Origin: Chloroflexota bacterium
Lineage (GTDB): Bacteria; Chloroflexota; Limnocylindria; Limnocylindrales; CSP1-4
DNA length: 8,889 bases
Direction: 5' to 3'
Assembly: GCA_021785115.1 (NCBI GenBank)
Contig: JAJYGO010000297.1
Location: 1 to 8,889, forward strand
The notes under the pieces are model-generated. The model did not search any database. It was not told the DNA's origin and was given only the letters and a program-made list of their open reading frames with translations. This document shows, one piece after another, positions 1-6,609 of this stretch. How positions within the stretch are numbered: position 1 is the first letter of the stretch; every line of letters begins with the position of its first letter. The translations under genes and the position numbers were made by a program.

Positions 1-43
1 CGGCCACCGGGTTCTCGGTGCCGCAGTGCGGACAGGCCACCAC
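1..43 (-). CDS. N-terminus of a zinc-ribbon protein (partial, runs off the window)
   Basis: The minus strand reads in frame from a GTG at 43 to the window edge and encodes VVACPHCGTENPVA. The CPHCG knuckle is the first half of a typical N-terminal zinc ribbon (CxxC ... CxxC). The second cysteine pair would lie outside the window. A purine-rich GGAGGGG lies at 54-60, 10 bases before the GTG, and an in-frame stop sits at 77-79, so translation very probably starts at 43 or at the next GTG (40). Such ribbons open many hypothetical membrane or regulatory proteins in high-GC bacteria, so the function cannot be told. Only 14 residues are visible; the motif and the ribosome binding site carry the call. 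Confidence 0.5.
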   Translation of the reverse strand, partial: MVACPHCGTENPVA

Positions 44-83
44 AGGACGCGCTTCCCCTCCCGGCAGGCCGGCGGCTCAGGGC

Positions 84-245
84 TCAGCCCGCGCCGGGAG
101 CGTACTCGATGATGGCCAGCGGCGGCGTCTCAGGTCGTAGTCGCGAGCCGTCCCGAGAACCACGAAGCCCGGCCCCAGAGGCCGTTCGTAAACAGCAGGT
201 CCTCGGCGAGGTCCCTGGGTATCGCATCGTTTCGGAACGCTCGCG
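84..245 (-). pseudogene. Scrambled minus-strand coding remnant, unidentified
   Basis: Three successive minus-strand frames give protein-like text that can be joined: FRNDAIPRDLAEDLLFTNGL, then GPGFVVLGTARDYDL, then RPETPPLAIIEYAPGAG followed by a stop at 84-86. None of the three frames alone gives a natural protein across the region, because each turns into Arg/Pro/Ser-rich text outside its segment. I infer a gene end carrying two frameshifts, or two assembly indels, near 130-140 and 175-185. No family was recognised. It lies just upstream of the zinc-ribbon gene in the same direction and beside a decayed transposase, which fits a degraded locus. Chance cannot be excluded. Confidence 0.25.
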
Positions 246-259
246 GTGCGCTGACCTGA

Positions 260-663
260 CCGGGGCGCACCGCCCTGCGCACGAGCACCCTCGTCGCGCG
301 GGTCGCGGCCGACCTTGCGCGAGGCCGGCTGGCGCCTGGAGCGCGTCCTCACCGACTACGGGTCCGAGTTCCGCAGTTCGGTGTTCCGGGACGCGGTCCG
401 CGGCCTCGGCGCCGCCCACGCCTTCATCCGGGCGGGCCGCCCGTCCACCAACGGCGGGGTCGAGCGGGACCAGCGCACGATCCTCGAGGAGTGCTGGCGA
501 CCCGCGTTCGCGGGCCCTCGTGCCCAAGTTCACCGGCCTGCCCCGGGACCTCGAGGCGTACCTTGGGTTCTACAACCGCGAGCGCGCCCTCACCGGGCGG
601 CTCACAAACGGCAAGACCCCCGCGGTGGTCATCCACGGGGGCCTGAAGATGCAGCCGAGGTGA
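260..663 (+). pseudogene. IS481/IS3-like DDE transposase, 3' remnant with two frameshifts
   Basis: This is the C-terminal part of an integrase-core (rve) transposase, broken into three frames. The first piece (260-316) reads ALRTSTLVARVAADL. After an extra T near 314-316 the second piece (315-510) reads LREAGWRLERVLTDYGSEF and then RPSTNGGVERDQRTI. These carry the second catalytic Asp (TD-G-SEF) and the catalytic Glu (NG-VE-R). Loss of a CG dinucleotide near 504-508 shifts to the third piece (about 508-663), ALVPKFTGLPRDLEAYLGFY and then NRERALTG, KTPAVV and the stop at 661-663. The first catalytic Asp and the whole N-terminus with its helix-turn-helix are missing. The usual TDNG is TDYG here. 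The element is certainly dead. A perfect 6-bp stem (668-673 with 678-683) lies just past the stop and may be part of the old element end. Confidence 0.8.
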
Positions 664-785
664 CCTTGATGTGTCGCCACATCTCGGGGGCTGTTCAGGC
701 TAGCGTCGCCCGGGATGTGGACGCCTCGCCCTATCACGCATCTGTACCCCGCAGCCATGCCCCCACCCAAGGTAGGGAGGTCGAG

Positions 786-2417
786 ATGCAAGGACCGAGG
801 ACGCACCTGCTGGGCGGGATGGGCCGGGTAGGCATGCGCGGCGTCACGACCATGTCGCACACGGTCCGCCGCCATCGTCGCCCCGGTGGGCGGCGCCCCG
901 GCGGGGCATTCCGGGCCTTCGCCGCCTCTCTGATCGCGGCGCTCGCGCTCACGGCCTTCACGTCCGGGTTCATGGTGCGGGTGCCGCGAGCTGCGGCGGT
1001 CTCCGCGCCTGCCACGAGCGGCACGACCCCCTATGTCAGCGGGACGAGCATTGCCTGGGATGCCGAGAATCTGCCGATATCTTCGACGGGCAGCGGCGGC
1101 GCCCTGTCGGGTGTAGCCGGTGGCGGGCCCGGACTGGTCGCGGTAGGCGCGGACGACGGGGGGACCGGTCCGCTCGCGGGCAGCGAGGCGGCGAGCTGGG
1201 TGTCCACGGACGGCGGGACGACCTGGATGGAGCACCTCGTCCCTGGAGCCGGATCCCTGGGCTTCATCGCCCTCGCGGCGCACGGTGGCACGTTCGTGGC
1301 GGCGAGCTCGACCGGGTTCTGGTCCTCCGCCGACGGCGCCACCTGGGTGCAGGCCAGCTCCGGACCGCGGACCGTCGAGGGGGCGGCACTCGCGGCGGGG
1401 CTGACCGGTTTCGTGGCCATCGATCGGATCGGGAGCGAGACGAGTGCCTGGACCTCGGCTGACGGCTCGCAGTGGCACGCGGCGTCGGCGTCGCTGCAAG
1501 GCTTCTGCCCGGCCGCGCTGACGGCCAGTTCGTCGCTGGCGGTCACGGTGGGTACCGCCTGCTCGACCGGCGCGCCGCATCTCCTCATCTCGACCGATGG
1601 CGCGACATGGACGAGGGTAGCCGTCCCCTCCGGCATGGACACTACGCGCGCCAGTATCAGTCTCGCGGGCGGCCGGTTCGTGATCATCGCCCCGTACACC
1701 GATGCCACCCACTACGGGACCGCGGTCTGGTCATCGGGCAACGGGATCACCTGGAGCCGTACTTCCTTCCTGACGGCGCGGGCCGAGTCAGCGGACCGCC
1801 TCGGCGACGTCGTGCCCTTCGGAGCGGGCTGGATCGCCGCAGGCTGGGCGCCCAACGGCGCCGACGACTGCACGCCGATCGTGTGGTGGAGCGCGGACCT
1901 CGTGCACTGGACGCGCTCGACCCTCGTCGCGCCGCCCACCTCGGGGACCTGCCAGCAGCCGGACCGGATGGCGCTCAGCCAGGGCCACGTGATCGCCGTG
2001 GGGACAGCCTGGGACATCGCATCCACCTGGCCGGCCGCCTGGGTCGGCGCCCTCGTCACGCCCCCGCCGCCTCAGCTCACGCTGCACCAGGCGTCGGCCG
2101 TGGGGGTGACGGAGAGCGGCCCCTACACGCTCGCCACCAAGGTGGTGCGCAAGGGCCAGTACGTCACGATCCGTATCACGACGAGCCCGGCGCTCGCGGG
2201 TGCGGACATCGGCATCTGGATTGCGAAGAAGGGGCCCGACGGGCGCTGGTCCGCGTTCTCGCCCCATACCGGGCGCATCACGAACGGGCAGGGCGTCGTC
2301 GACTACTACTACCGCGCGTGGTCGGTCGCCTGGCTCTCATTCCAGGCCCACGTTGATGCCGACGCGACGCATCCTGCCGCGCTGTCGAACGCGGTCCAGG
2401 CGCGCTGGATCCCGTGA
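786..2417 (+). CDS. Secreted six-bladed Asp-box beta-propeller protein with a shared C-terminal domain
   Basis: A 543-residue exported protein. The ATG at 786 is chosen because GGGAGG (775-780) lies five bases before it; later ATGs at 822 and 852 would shorten the N-terminus. A twin-basic Arg-rich stretch precedes a hydrophobic segment (about residues 43-61), with a likely signal peptidase site after PRAAA. Six Asp-box-like motifs follow, ending in Trp at about residues 147, 187, 230, 275, 323 and 375: STDGGTTW, SADGATW, SADGSQW, STDGATW, SGNGITW and SADLVHW. This pattern predicts a six-bladed sialidase/BNR-type propeller, but I see no sialidase catalytic FRIP motif, so an enzymatic role is not supported. 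A proline linker (about 425-436) leads to a domain (437-543) that recurs in the protein at 7317-8195. It probably acts outside the cell as a binding or display protein. It is intact and lies alone on its strand. Confidence 0.85.
   Translation: MQGPRTHLLGGMGRVGMRGVTTMSHTVRRHRRPGGRRPGGAFRAFAASLIAALALTAFTSGFMVRVPRAAAVSAPATSGTTPYVSGTSIAWDAENLPISSTGSGGALSGVAGGGPGLVAVGADDGGTGPLAGSEAASWVSTDGGTTWMEHLVPGAGSLGFIALAAHGGTFVAASSTGFWSSADGATWVQASSGPRTVEGAALAAGLTGFVAIDRIGSETSAWTSADGSQWHAASASLQGFCPAALTASSSLAVTVGTACSTGAPHLLISTDGATWTRVAVPSGMDTTRASISLAGGRFVIIAPYTDATHYGTAVWSSGNGITWSRTSFLTARAESADRLGDVVPFGAGWIAAGWAPNGADDCTPIVWWSADLVHWTRSTLVAPPTSGTCQQPDRMALSQGHVIAVGTAWDIASTWPAAWVGALVTPPPPQLTLHQASAVGVTESGPYTLATKVVRKGQYVTIRITTSPALAGADIGIWIAKKGPDGRWSAFSPHTGRITNGQGVVDYYYRAWSVAWLSFQAHVDADATHPAALSNAVQARWIP
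2094..2414 (+). repeat. Copy 1 of a shared ~107-residue C-terminal domain
   Basis: Protein-level repeat within the propeller gene (residues 437-543). Shared landmarks, in order, with copy 2 at 7872-8192: SGP, ATK, a G-Y-(V/I)-T-(I/W)-R strand, an alanine-glycine turn, a hydrophobic strand ending in KK, G-(R/K)-W, T-x-R, G-V-x-Y, an Arg followed by W-(L/I)-S, and a terminal R-W. The order and spacing match over the full length with few gaps, and in both proteins the domain ends at the stop codon. I judged similarity by eye and computed no score. Confidence 0.7.
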
Positions 2418-2504
2418 CCAACTCCACCGTCCACCCGTGTCGGCCAGGGGTCGCGGGGTGGTTGAGCGAGCGAGGTGCCTGAGCGCCCGGCGGCTCTCTT
2501 GTGA
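2418..2504. other. Short intergenic stretch after the propeller gene
   Basis: No gene seen. A weak inverted repeat (CCACCC at 2431-2436 with GGGTGG at 2456-2461) follows the stop but has no T-run, so I do not call a terminator. Confidence 0.4.
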
Positions 2505-2717
2505 GCGAGACGCCCGCTTCGGAGGCTCGAGGAGGCGGGCTACATCCGCGTCGAGAAGACCGGCGACGGAGTCGCCGCGCGGGCCTCGGCGGCGCTCACG
2601 CACCAGGGGCGCGCCGCGCTCGACGCGTACACCGCGGCGCTGCGCGGGCTCCTCGCGGGGTTGCCCAGTGGAGCGTCCCCGCCGGACGGCCAGGCGCCAC
2701 ACTCGCGGCTGGGTTGA
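2505..2717 (+). pseudogene. C-terminal fragment of a winged-helix transcriptional regulator
   Basis: The frame after the in-frame stop at 2502-2504 reads RRLEEAGYIRVEKTGDG, then LTHQGRAALDAYTAALRGLL and a short tail to a TGA at 2715-2717. This is the recognition helix, wing and C-terminal helix of small one-domain winged-helix regulators (PF13601 or MarR/PadR-like), whose usual text is LEEAGYV-V-K ... LT-GRAA-DAY--ALR-LL. No start codon or N-terminal helices are present, and the three upstream frames show no continuation, so only the last 60 to 70 residues of a roughly 100-residue protein survive. The wing carries VAARASAAL where relatives usually have RPRT-(W/Y)-(R/S)-L, another sign of decay. 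It is an orphan remnant between unrelated genes. Confidence 0.65.
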
Positions 2718-2737
2718 TCCGCGCGGCACGGGGGTGA

Positions 2738-3298
2738 CTAGGAGGCGGACGGGCTCCCGGTCGCAGAGCTGAAGTACGGGATGCGCGCCACCGAGAAGTC
2801 GATCCACGTGGCGTCTCGCATGACGCTCGCGTGCGCGTCGGTGAAGTCCGCCCTGGCCGTCCCGGACGAGCCGTCCCAGGCGTCGAGCCAAGCGACGAGC
2901 GCGGAGCGGCGGGCCGCGAACGCCGGGGTGGCCGCCAGGACGTCGGCGAAGATGGCGGTCGCCGTCTGGCGGGATGTGGTCGACGGCAGTTCCAGCGTCA
3001 TGTCCATCAACCCCGCGTTGTCGCCGATGAACTCGCCGTTGACGTGAACCCCGCGGAGCTGGGCCTGGCAGGACCACTGCGGCGCGTTCTCGGGCATCCC
3101 CACCACGGGGTCGCCGCAGGACAGCCCGACCGCACGCCAGGCGGCGACCACGGGAGCCACCGCCGGCGGGGTCGTGGCGGTCGGCGAGGGGGGCTGGGAG
3201 CTGCACGCGGCCACGGCCAGGCCGAGGACAGCGGCCACGACGAGCGACCTCCGGCGCCAGGACACCGCGGCATTCTGGTCCGGGAGGGCACGGGCCAT
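2738..3298 (-). CDS. Small lipoprotein, unidentified family
   Basis: 186 residues. RRR (15-17) is followed by a hydrophobic stretch and a lipobox ending LAVAAC, with Cys32 the predicted lipidated residue. A low-complexity Ser/Pro/Thr linker (about 33-48) tethers a globular domain of about 135 residues. The domain has two cysteines in CGDPVVGMPENAPQWSC (61-77), likely a disulfide, then a beta-hairpin-like LRGVHVNGEFIGDNAG, a helix over about 110-143 and a C-terminal DATWIDFSVARIPYF strand. I do not recognise a named family. The ATG at 3298 lies 14 bases after the stop of the upstream gene, so the two are probably co-transcribed. There is no strong ribosome binding site, so translational coupling or a GTG start at residue 12 are alternatives. 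Confidence 0.75.
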   Translation of the reverse strand: MARALPDQNAAVSWRRRSLVVAAVLGLAVAACSSQPPSPTATTPPAVAPVVAAWRAVGLSCGDPVVGMPENAPQWSCQAQLRGVHVNGEFIGDNAGLMDMTLELPSTTSRQTATAIFADVLAATPAFAARRSALVAWLDAWDGSSGTARADFTDAHASVMRDATWIDFSVARIPYFSSATGSPSAS

Positions 3299-3312
3299 CA
3301 GGGCAGGCTCGG

Positions 3313-3789
3313 TCAGCCGCAGAGCGGGTCTTGGGGATAGCCGCCCGCCGGCGCTCCGCCGGACGGCCCCGTGACGTGTCCGTCGGGTCCGATGACGAAG
3401 GTCGCCGAGTGCCCGTAGCGCGCCTCGCCCTCGGGCACGGTGATGTCGACGGTCTGCGTCTCCCCGCCCGCCCGGAGGGTGACGGTCACCCGACCCGGCC
3501 GGAGCGGCTGCGCGAACGTCGTGCACGCCGCGGCATCCGCGCTGCCCGAGATCCCGAGGACGGGGAGCCCGAGCGGCCCCGGGCCGTCCCAGCTGACCGC
3601 GGCGTCCTCGTGCGCGTAGTTGAGCACGACGAGGTCGGCCGGCGACGTGCACGCGCAGGAGGAGGACGCCGCCAGCAGCGCCGCCGGGATGCCGACCATG
3701 AGCGCGAGCGCGACGGCGACGAAGCCGACGCCGCGCACCCACTCGCGGCCTCTGGTTGCCGTCTCCGGGGACCCGAGCTGCTCGCCCAT
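3313..3789 (-). CDS. Small single-pass membrane-anchored protein
   Basis: 158 residues. A short cytoplasmic N-terminus (1-20) is followed by one hydrophobic segment (about 21-41) and then SSSCACTSPADLVVLNYAHE, so an exported domain of about 115 residues is anchored by an uncleaved helix. The exported domain is beta-rich: VVLNYAHEDAAVSW, RVTVTL, TQTVDITV and ATFVIGPDGHV look like strands of a small Ig-like or cupredoxin-like sandwich. Cysteines at about 45, 47, 89 and 157 could form disulfides; Cys45 or Cys47 could instead be a non-canonical lipid site. I do not recognise a family. The start ATG has GAGGG four to five bases upstream. It lies between two lipoprotein genes on the same strand, 91 bases after one and 14 bases before the other, which suggests one operon. 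Confidence 0.7.
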   Translation of the reverse strand: MGEQLGSPETATRGREWVRGVGFVAVALALMVGIPAALLAASSSCACTSPADLVVLNYAHEDAAVSWDGPGPLGLPVLGISGSADAAACTTFAQPLRPGRVTVTLRAGGETQTVDITVPEGEARYGHSATFVIGPDGHVTGPSGGAPAGGYPQDPLCG

Positions 3790-3880
3790 GCACCCTCACG
3801 CCTTCGGCTGGGGATCGTGCCAGCGGCTCCCCCGCGCGGCCAGAGCCGTTTCGCCCGTGCCCGCCACCCCGCGCCTCCAC

Positions 3881-5143
3881 CTACGAGCCGAGCGGCGGCG
3901 AGGGCGCAGGCCCGAGGGTGCACGCCTTGTCGGGCGGGAAGTCGGCGTCGAGCGCGACGTCGTCGAGCGGCTGGAGGGTGACCTCTGTGGAGCATTCGCC
4001 GCGCGGCGCACCCATGGTGTTGCCGCTGTAGGGCGCAAGCCAGGCGGCGACCGAGTAGCGGCCGGCGGGCAGCACGAGCGGGGTCGAGCCGTAGCCGCCG
4101 CCGTAGGTCGTGGAGTCCGTGCCGCCCGACTCGCCTCCGGGCACCTGACCGTCGAAGACCACCGTGCCGTCGCTGGACTCCACCCGGTAGAAGGCGAGCA
4201 CGTCTCCCGCGCAGCAGCCGGACCCTTGGGCCGTGGCCATCTGCCACAGGCGTGCCGGCCGGTAGTCCGTGGGCAGCTGGAGCGGGTGGCTGTCGACCAC
4301 CCTCCCGGTGGCGTCGTCGACGAGCCAGACCGTCTCGCGGCGGGTCTCGACTGCGCCGGACCCGGCGGGCCGCCCGAGGGACCGCACCAGCCATACGACG
4401 CCGTCGCCGACAAGGTTCCAGCGCGGGTCGATCGCGGCGACGCCGCCCCTCATGAGGGCCGCCCCGGTCAGCAGCTCGCCGCCGAGCCCGGCGGCCGCTG
4501 CGACCTGCTCGAGCGTCATCCTGGGGGTGCCGGTCTCGGGAGCCGTGGGCGGGACGTCGCTGCCGTTCGCCCAGGCGACGCGGTCGACGACGAAGGCCTT
4601 CGCGCACTGGGCCTGGGTCGCCGCGGTGCACTGCCATTGCCGGGCGTCGCCGGCATGGCCGACGAGCACGAGCGCGGCCGGCTCGCCGGCGGCGCCAGCC
4701 GACACCCACCCCAACGCGGCCCCGCTCGTCTCGGTCATGAACCAGGGCGACAGGTTCGTCCCGGACGGCTGGCGGCAGCTCATGCCGTTGGCGCCCTCAG
4801 GCTGGCACAGCCTGGCGCTGGCCTGCGTGTCGGTGAAGGCCGTGAACCGGCACCAGTCCTCGAGCGGGCCGATGTAGCGGCCGGGATACGGGCACGAGGG
4901 GGTGAACTGGTCGAAGTAGCCGGCCACCGCGACGGCCTGGCCGTCGAGCCTGCCCGACTGGAGCAGGCCCGCGGCATCGGCGACGCTGATGACCGGCAGG
5001 CCGGCGACCTCCGAGGGGAACGCCGCGTCCGACGTCGCGCGCGACTCCGTCTGCGAGGGGGAGGCGCCGATCCCGGCGGACGGCGATGAGCACGCACCGG
5101 CGAGAGCGGCGATGAGCAGGGCGAGGATGCCGATGCGAGCCAT
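3881..5143 (-). CDS. 420-residue cysteine-rich lipoprotein
   Basis: The ATG at 5143 is preferred over upstream in-frame codons because GGGGGAC lies just before it and the protein then opens with a textbook lipoprotein signal, MARIGILALLIAALAGAC, with Cys18 the lipidated residue. A Ser/Pro-rich tether (19-45) follows. The first domain (about 46-190) begins LPVISVADAAGLLQSGRLDG then AVAVAGYFDQF, resembling an OB-fold-like strand pattern, and carries cysteines at 84, 98, 113, 123, 172 and 180. The second half (about 205-420) has WLVRSL and TVWLVDDATGRVVDS strands, adjacent cysteines (310, 311) and a C-terminal beta domain with LPAGRYSVAAWL, CSTEVTL and VALDADFPPDKACTL, which looks prealbumin-like. 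Paired cysteines fit an extracytoplasmic protein. The function is unknown. It is the first gene of a probable three-gene operon and is divergent from the VanW-like gene. Confidence 0.8.
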   Translation of the reverse strand: MARIGILALLIAALAGACSSPSAGIGASPSQTESRATSDAAFPSEVAGLPVISVADAAGLLQSGRLDGQAVAVAGYFDQFTPSCPYPGRYIGPLEDWCRFTAFTDTQASARLCQPEGANGMSCRQPSGTNLSPWFMTETSGAALGWVSAGAAGEPAALVLVGHAGDARQWQCTAATQAQCAKAFVVDRVAWANGSDVPPTAPETGTPRMTLEQVAAAAGLGGELLTGAALMRGGVAAIDPRWNLVGDGVVWLVRSLGRPAGSGAVETRRETVWLVDDATGRVVDSHPLQLPTDYRPARLWQMATAQGSGCCAGDVLAFYRVESSDGTVVFDGQVPGGESGGTDSTTYGGGYGSTPLVLPAGRYSVAAWLAPYSGNTMGAPRGECSTEVTLQPLDDVALDADFPPDKACTLGPAPSPPLGS

Positions 5144-5174
5144 GCCGTCCCCCGCGATGAGCGGATGCCGATGC
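5109..5174 (-). repeat. Short direct duplication spanning leader and signal-peptide code
   Basis: GCGATGAGC and GGATGCCGATGC occur at 5109-5117 and 5125-5136 inside the lipoprotein signal-peptide code, and again fused at 5154-5174 in the untranslated leader, where only the 7-base spacer is missing. It looks like a small tandem duplication over the start of the 5143 gene. It may explain why an extended reading frame continues upstream of the real start. Confidence 0.6.
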
Positions 5175-5466
5175 CGTTGCAGCATCACGTTGACGGGCGG
5201 ACCCGCCGACAGGTTCCGCGGCGGGCCAAGCCGCAGCGTGTCAGCCGTAGGCGGCCATCGCCAGGACGCCCGTGTCCTGGTTGACCTCCGCCCACGAGGC
5301 GTGTCGGCCCTGGCCCCGGGCAACCCGCATCGCGTCGCTCGGCGGGCCAACCGGATCGTCGGGCGGGCGCCGGCCCGGCCGGTCTGGGGGCGCTGGCTGG
5401 ACCGACCGCCGCGCGCTTGAGTCTAGACTGACGTCGGATACGCCGTCCGCCGCCGTGGAGCACTCG
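5144..5466. promoter_or_regulatory. Divergent intergenic region between the lipoprotein operon and the vanW-like gene
   Basis: About 320 bases with no convincing gene; it should hold both promoters. On the plus side, TAGACT (5424-5429) is a plausible -10 for the vanW-like gene, about 37 bases before its start, though no good -35 is seen. It overlaps a perfect 10-base palindrome, AGTCTAGACT (5420-5429), which could be an operator. On the minus side I found no convincing -10 for the lipoprotein gene. Confidence 0.35.
5420..5429. promoter_or_regulatory. Perfect palindrome AGTCTAGACT overlapping a candidate -10
   Basis: The ten bases equal their own reverse complement and are AT-rich against a very GC-rich background. 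Position (38 bases before the chosen start) and overlap with the TAGACT -10 candidate fit an operator or core promoter. No regulator gene is adjacent, so the role is inferred. Confidence 0.3.
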
Positions 5467-6288
5467 GTGCGCATCACGAACCCGGTCCTGTTCCGAGCCC
5501 GCGTGGCCGAGTTGCGCGCCGCCCGTCGGCTCCGCGACAGCCTTTGGCGGCCACCATTCGCCGCCAGCCGGAGCGCCGACCCGATGCCGGTCCTCGTCAC
5601 GGCGCACGCATCGCCGCTCCGCCGCCGCCTCGGCACCGCCGACGCCGCCCTCCAGGAGGGGAAGGTCGCGAACCTCCGCCTCGCGGTGGACGAGATGGAC
5701 GGTCTTGTCCTCCGCCCGGGGGAGGTGTTCTCCTTCTGGAACGTGGTGGGAGCCCCGTCCACGGAGCGGGGCTACGGCGACGGGCTCGTCCTCGGCCAGG
5801 GGGGCCTGGAGTCCGGCACGGGGGGCGGCCTGTGCCAACTCGCCAACCTCCTGTACTGGATGGCGCTCCACGCCCCCGTGCGGGTCGTCGAGCACCACCA
5901 CCACGCGGCCGACCTCTTCCCGGACGACGACCGCACGCAGCCCTTCGGCAGCGGCGCGACCGTGTTCTACAACTACGTCGACCTGCGCTTCGCCAACGCC
6001 TCCGACCGCCTGCTCCAGCTCCGCGTCCGGCTGGCCGATGGCGAGCTGCGGGGCGAGATCCGGAGCAACCGGGACGCGCCGGAGGGGTACCGGGTCGAGG
6101 AGCGCGGTCACCGCTTCATCCGCGAGGCGGACGGCAAGGTGTACCGCGAGAACGAGCTGTGGCGGCTCACCCTCGACCTCGCGGCGAACGAGGTCAAGTC
6201 CGAGGAGCTCGTTACCCGGAACCGGGCCGATGTCCGCTACCCCGTGGACCGGGCCCTCTGCGAGGCACGCGGCGAGTCGCCCGACTAG
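5467..6288 (+). CDS. vanW: VanW family protein
   Basis: 273 residues from a GTG at 5467, chosen because GGAG (5457-5460) lies six bases upstream and because the product then matches the roughly 275-residue length of VanW from VanB-type clusters. The family landmarks are all present in order: RPGEVFSFWNVVG (about 83-95), YGDGLVL, the signature SGTGGGLCQLANLLYW (about 116-131) with Cys123, APVRVVEHHHH (142-146 for EHHHH), FPDDD, then GSGATVFYNYVDLRF and ending with IREADGKVYRENELWRLT. VanW is an accessory protein of B-type vancomycin resistance with no settled biochemical role; relatives are widespread in bacteria with no such resistance. No vanR, vanS, vanY, vanH, vanB or vanX gene is in the window, so this is an orphan copy and its presence does not predict resistance. 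No signal peptide is evident, so it is probably cytoplasmic. Confidence 0.9.
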   Translation: MRITNPVLFRARVAELRAARRLRDSLWRPPFAASRSADPMPVLVTAHASPLRRRLGTADAALQEGKVANLRLAVDEMDGLVLRPGEVFSFWNVVGAPSTERGYGDGLVLGQGGLESGTGGGLCQLANLLYWMALHAPVRVVEHHHHAADLFPDDDRTQPFGSGATVFYNYVDLRFANASDRLLQLRVRLADGELRGEIRSNRDAPEGYRVEERGHRFIREADGKVYRENELWRLTLDLAANEVKSEELVTRNRADVRYPVDRALCEARGESPD

Positions 6289-6546
6289 GTGTCATCCGCG
6301 AAGGCGCCACGTCCAGCAGGCCGGCGGCGGGCGGACCGGGTCTCCGGCACCGGCGGGCTCCGGGCAGGTAGATCCGCACCGCGACCCGGGTCGGCGTCGA
6401 GAACCGAACCGGGTAGGTGGCCGACGCCGTGGGCGTCGCCTCCGCGGGCAGGCCGCCAGACCTGGCTCGGGAGCCACCCCCTCCCCCAGCCCGGCCGCCG
6501 CGAGCCACTCGTCCCGCCCCTCGATCGGAAGGCGGTAGGTTGCCAT
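6285..6546 (-). pseudogene. Possible broken small minus-strand gene, convergent with vanW
   Basis: An ATG at 6546 opens MATYRLPIEGRDEWLAAAGL and GEGVAPEPGLAA, after which the frame becomes Arg/Pro-rich. In a neighbouring frame natural text resumes: LPAEATPTASATYPVRFSTP and TRVAVRIYLPGA. In the third frame the text VPETRSARRRPAGRGAFADD runs to a TAG at 6285-6287, which overlaps the VanW stop tail to tail. Joined, this would be a protein of about 85 residues with two frameshifts. No family was recognised. The start has only a weak GC-rich upstream purine run. The alternative is chance open frame in GC-rich DNA. Confidence 0.28.
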
Positions 6547-6609
6547 CCCCGCGCCTGACACCTGCCGGGCGCGCCATCGGCCCGCCCTGGAGTACTGTCC
6601 CAACGCGTG

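Noticed and set aside
570..1712. Long open minus-strand frame of 380 residues opposite the propeller gene
   Set aside because: It is Arg/Gly/Pro-rich with no recognisable motif, and lies antisense to a gene with a signal peptide, Asp-boxes and a good ribosome binding site. It is a GC-rich shadow.
2431..2461. Terminator after the propeller gene
   Set aside because: Only a 6-bp stem with a long loop and no T-run.
3620..5089. Plus-strand open frame of 489 residues opposite the lipoprotein genes
   Set aside because: Low-complexity Arg/Gly/Ala text with no motif. The minus strand carries convincing lipobox and membrane-anchor proteins over the same bases.
5144..5350. Upstream extension of the 420-residue lipoprotein
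   Set aside because: The extra 69 residues are Arg-rich and would bury the lipoprotein signal peptide. The ATG at 5143 has a GGGGGAC ribosome binding site.
5272..5466. Earlier GTG start for the VanW-like protein
   Set aside because: It adds 65 Gly/Arg-rich residues not seen in the family. The GTG at 5467 has a well-placed GGAG and gives the usual VanW length.
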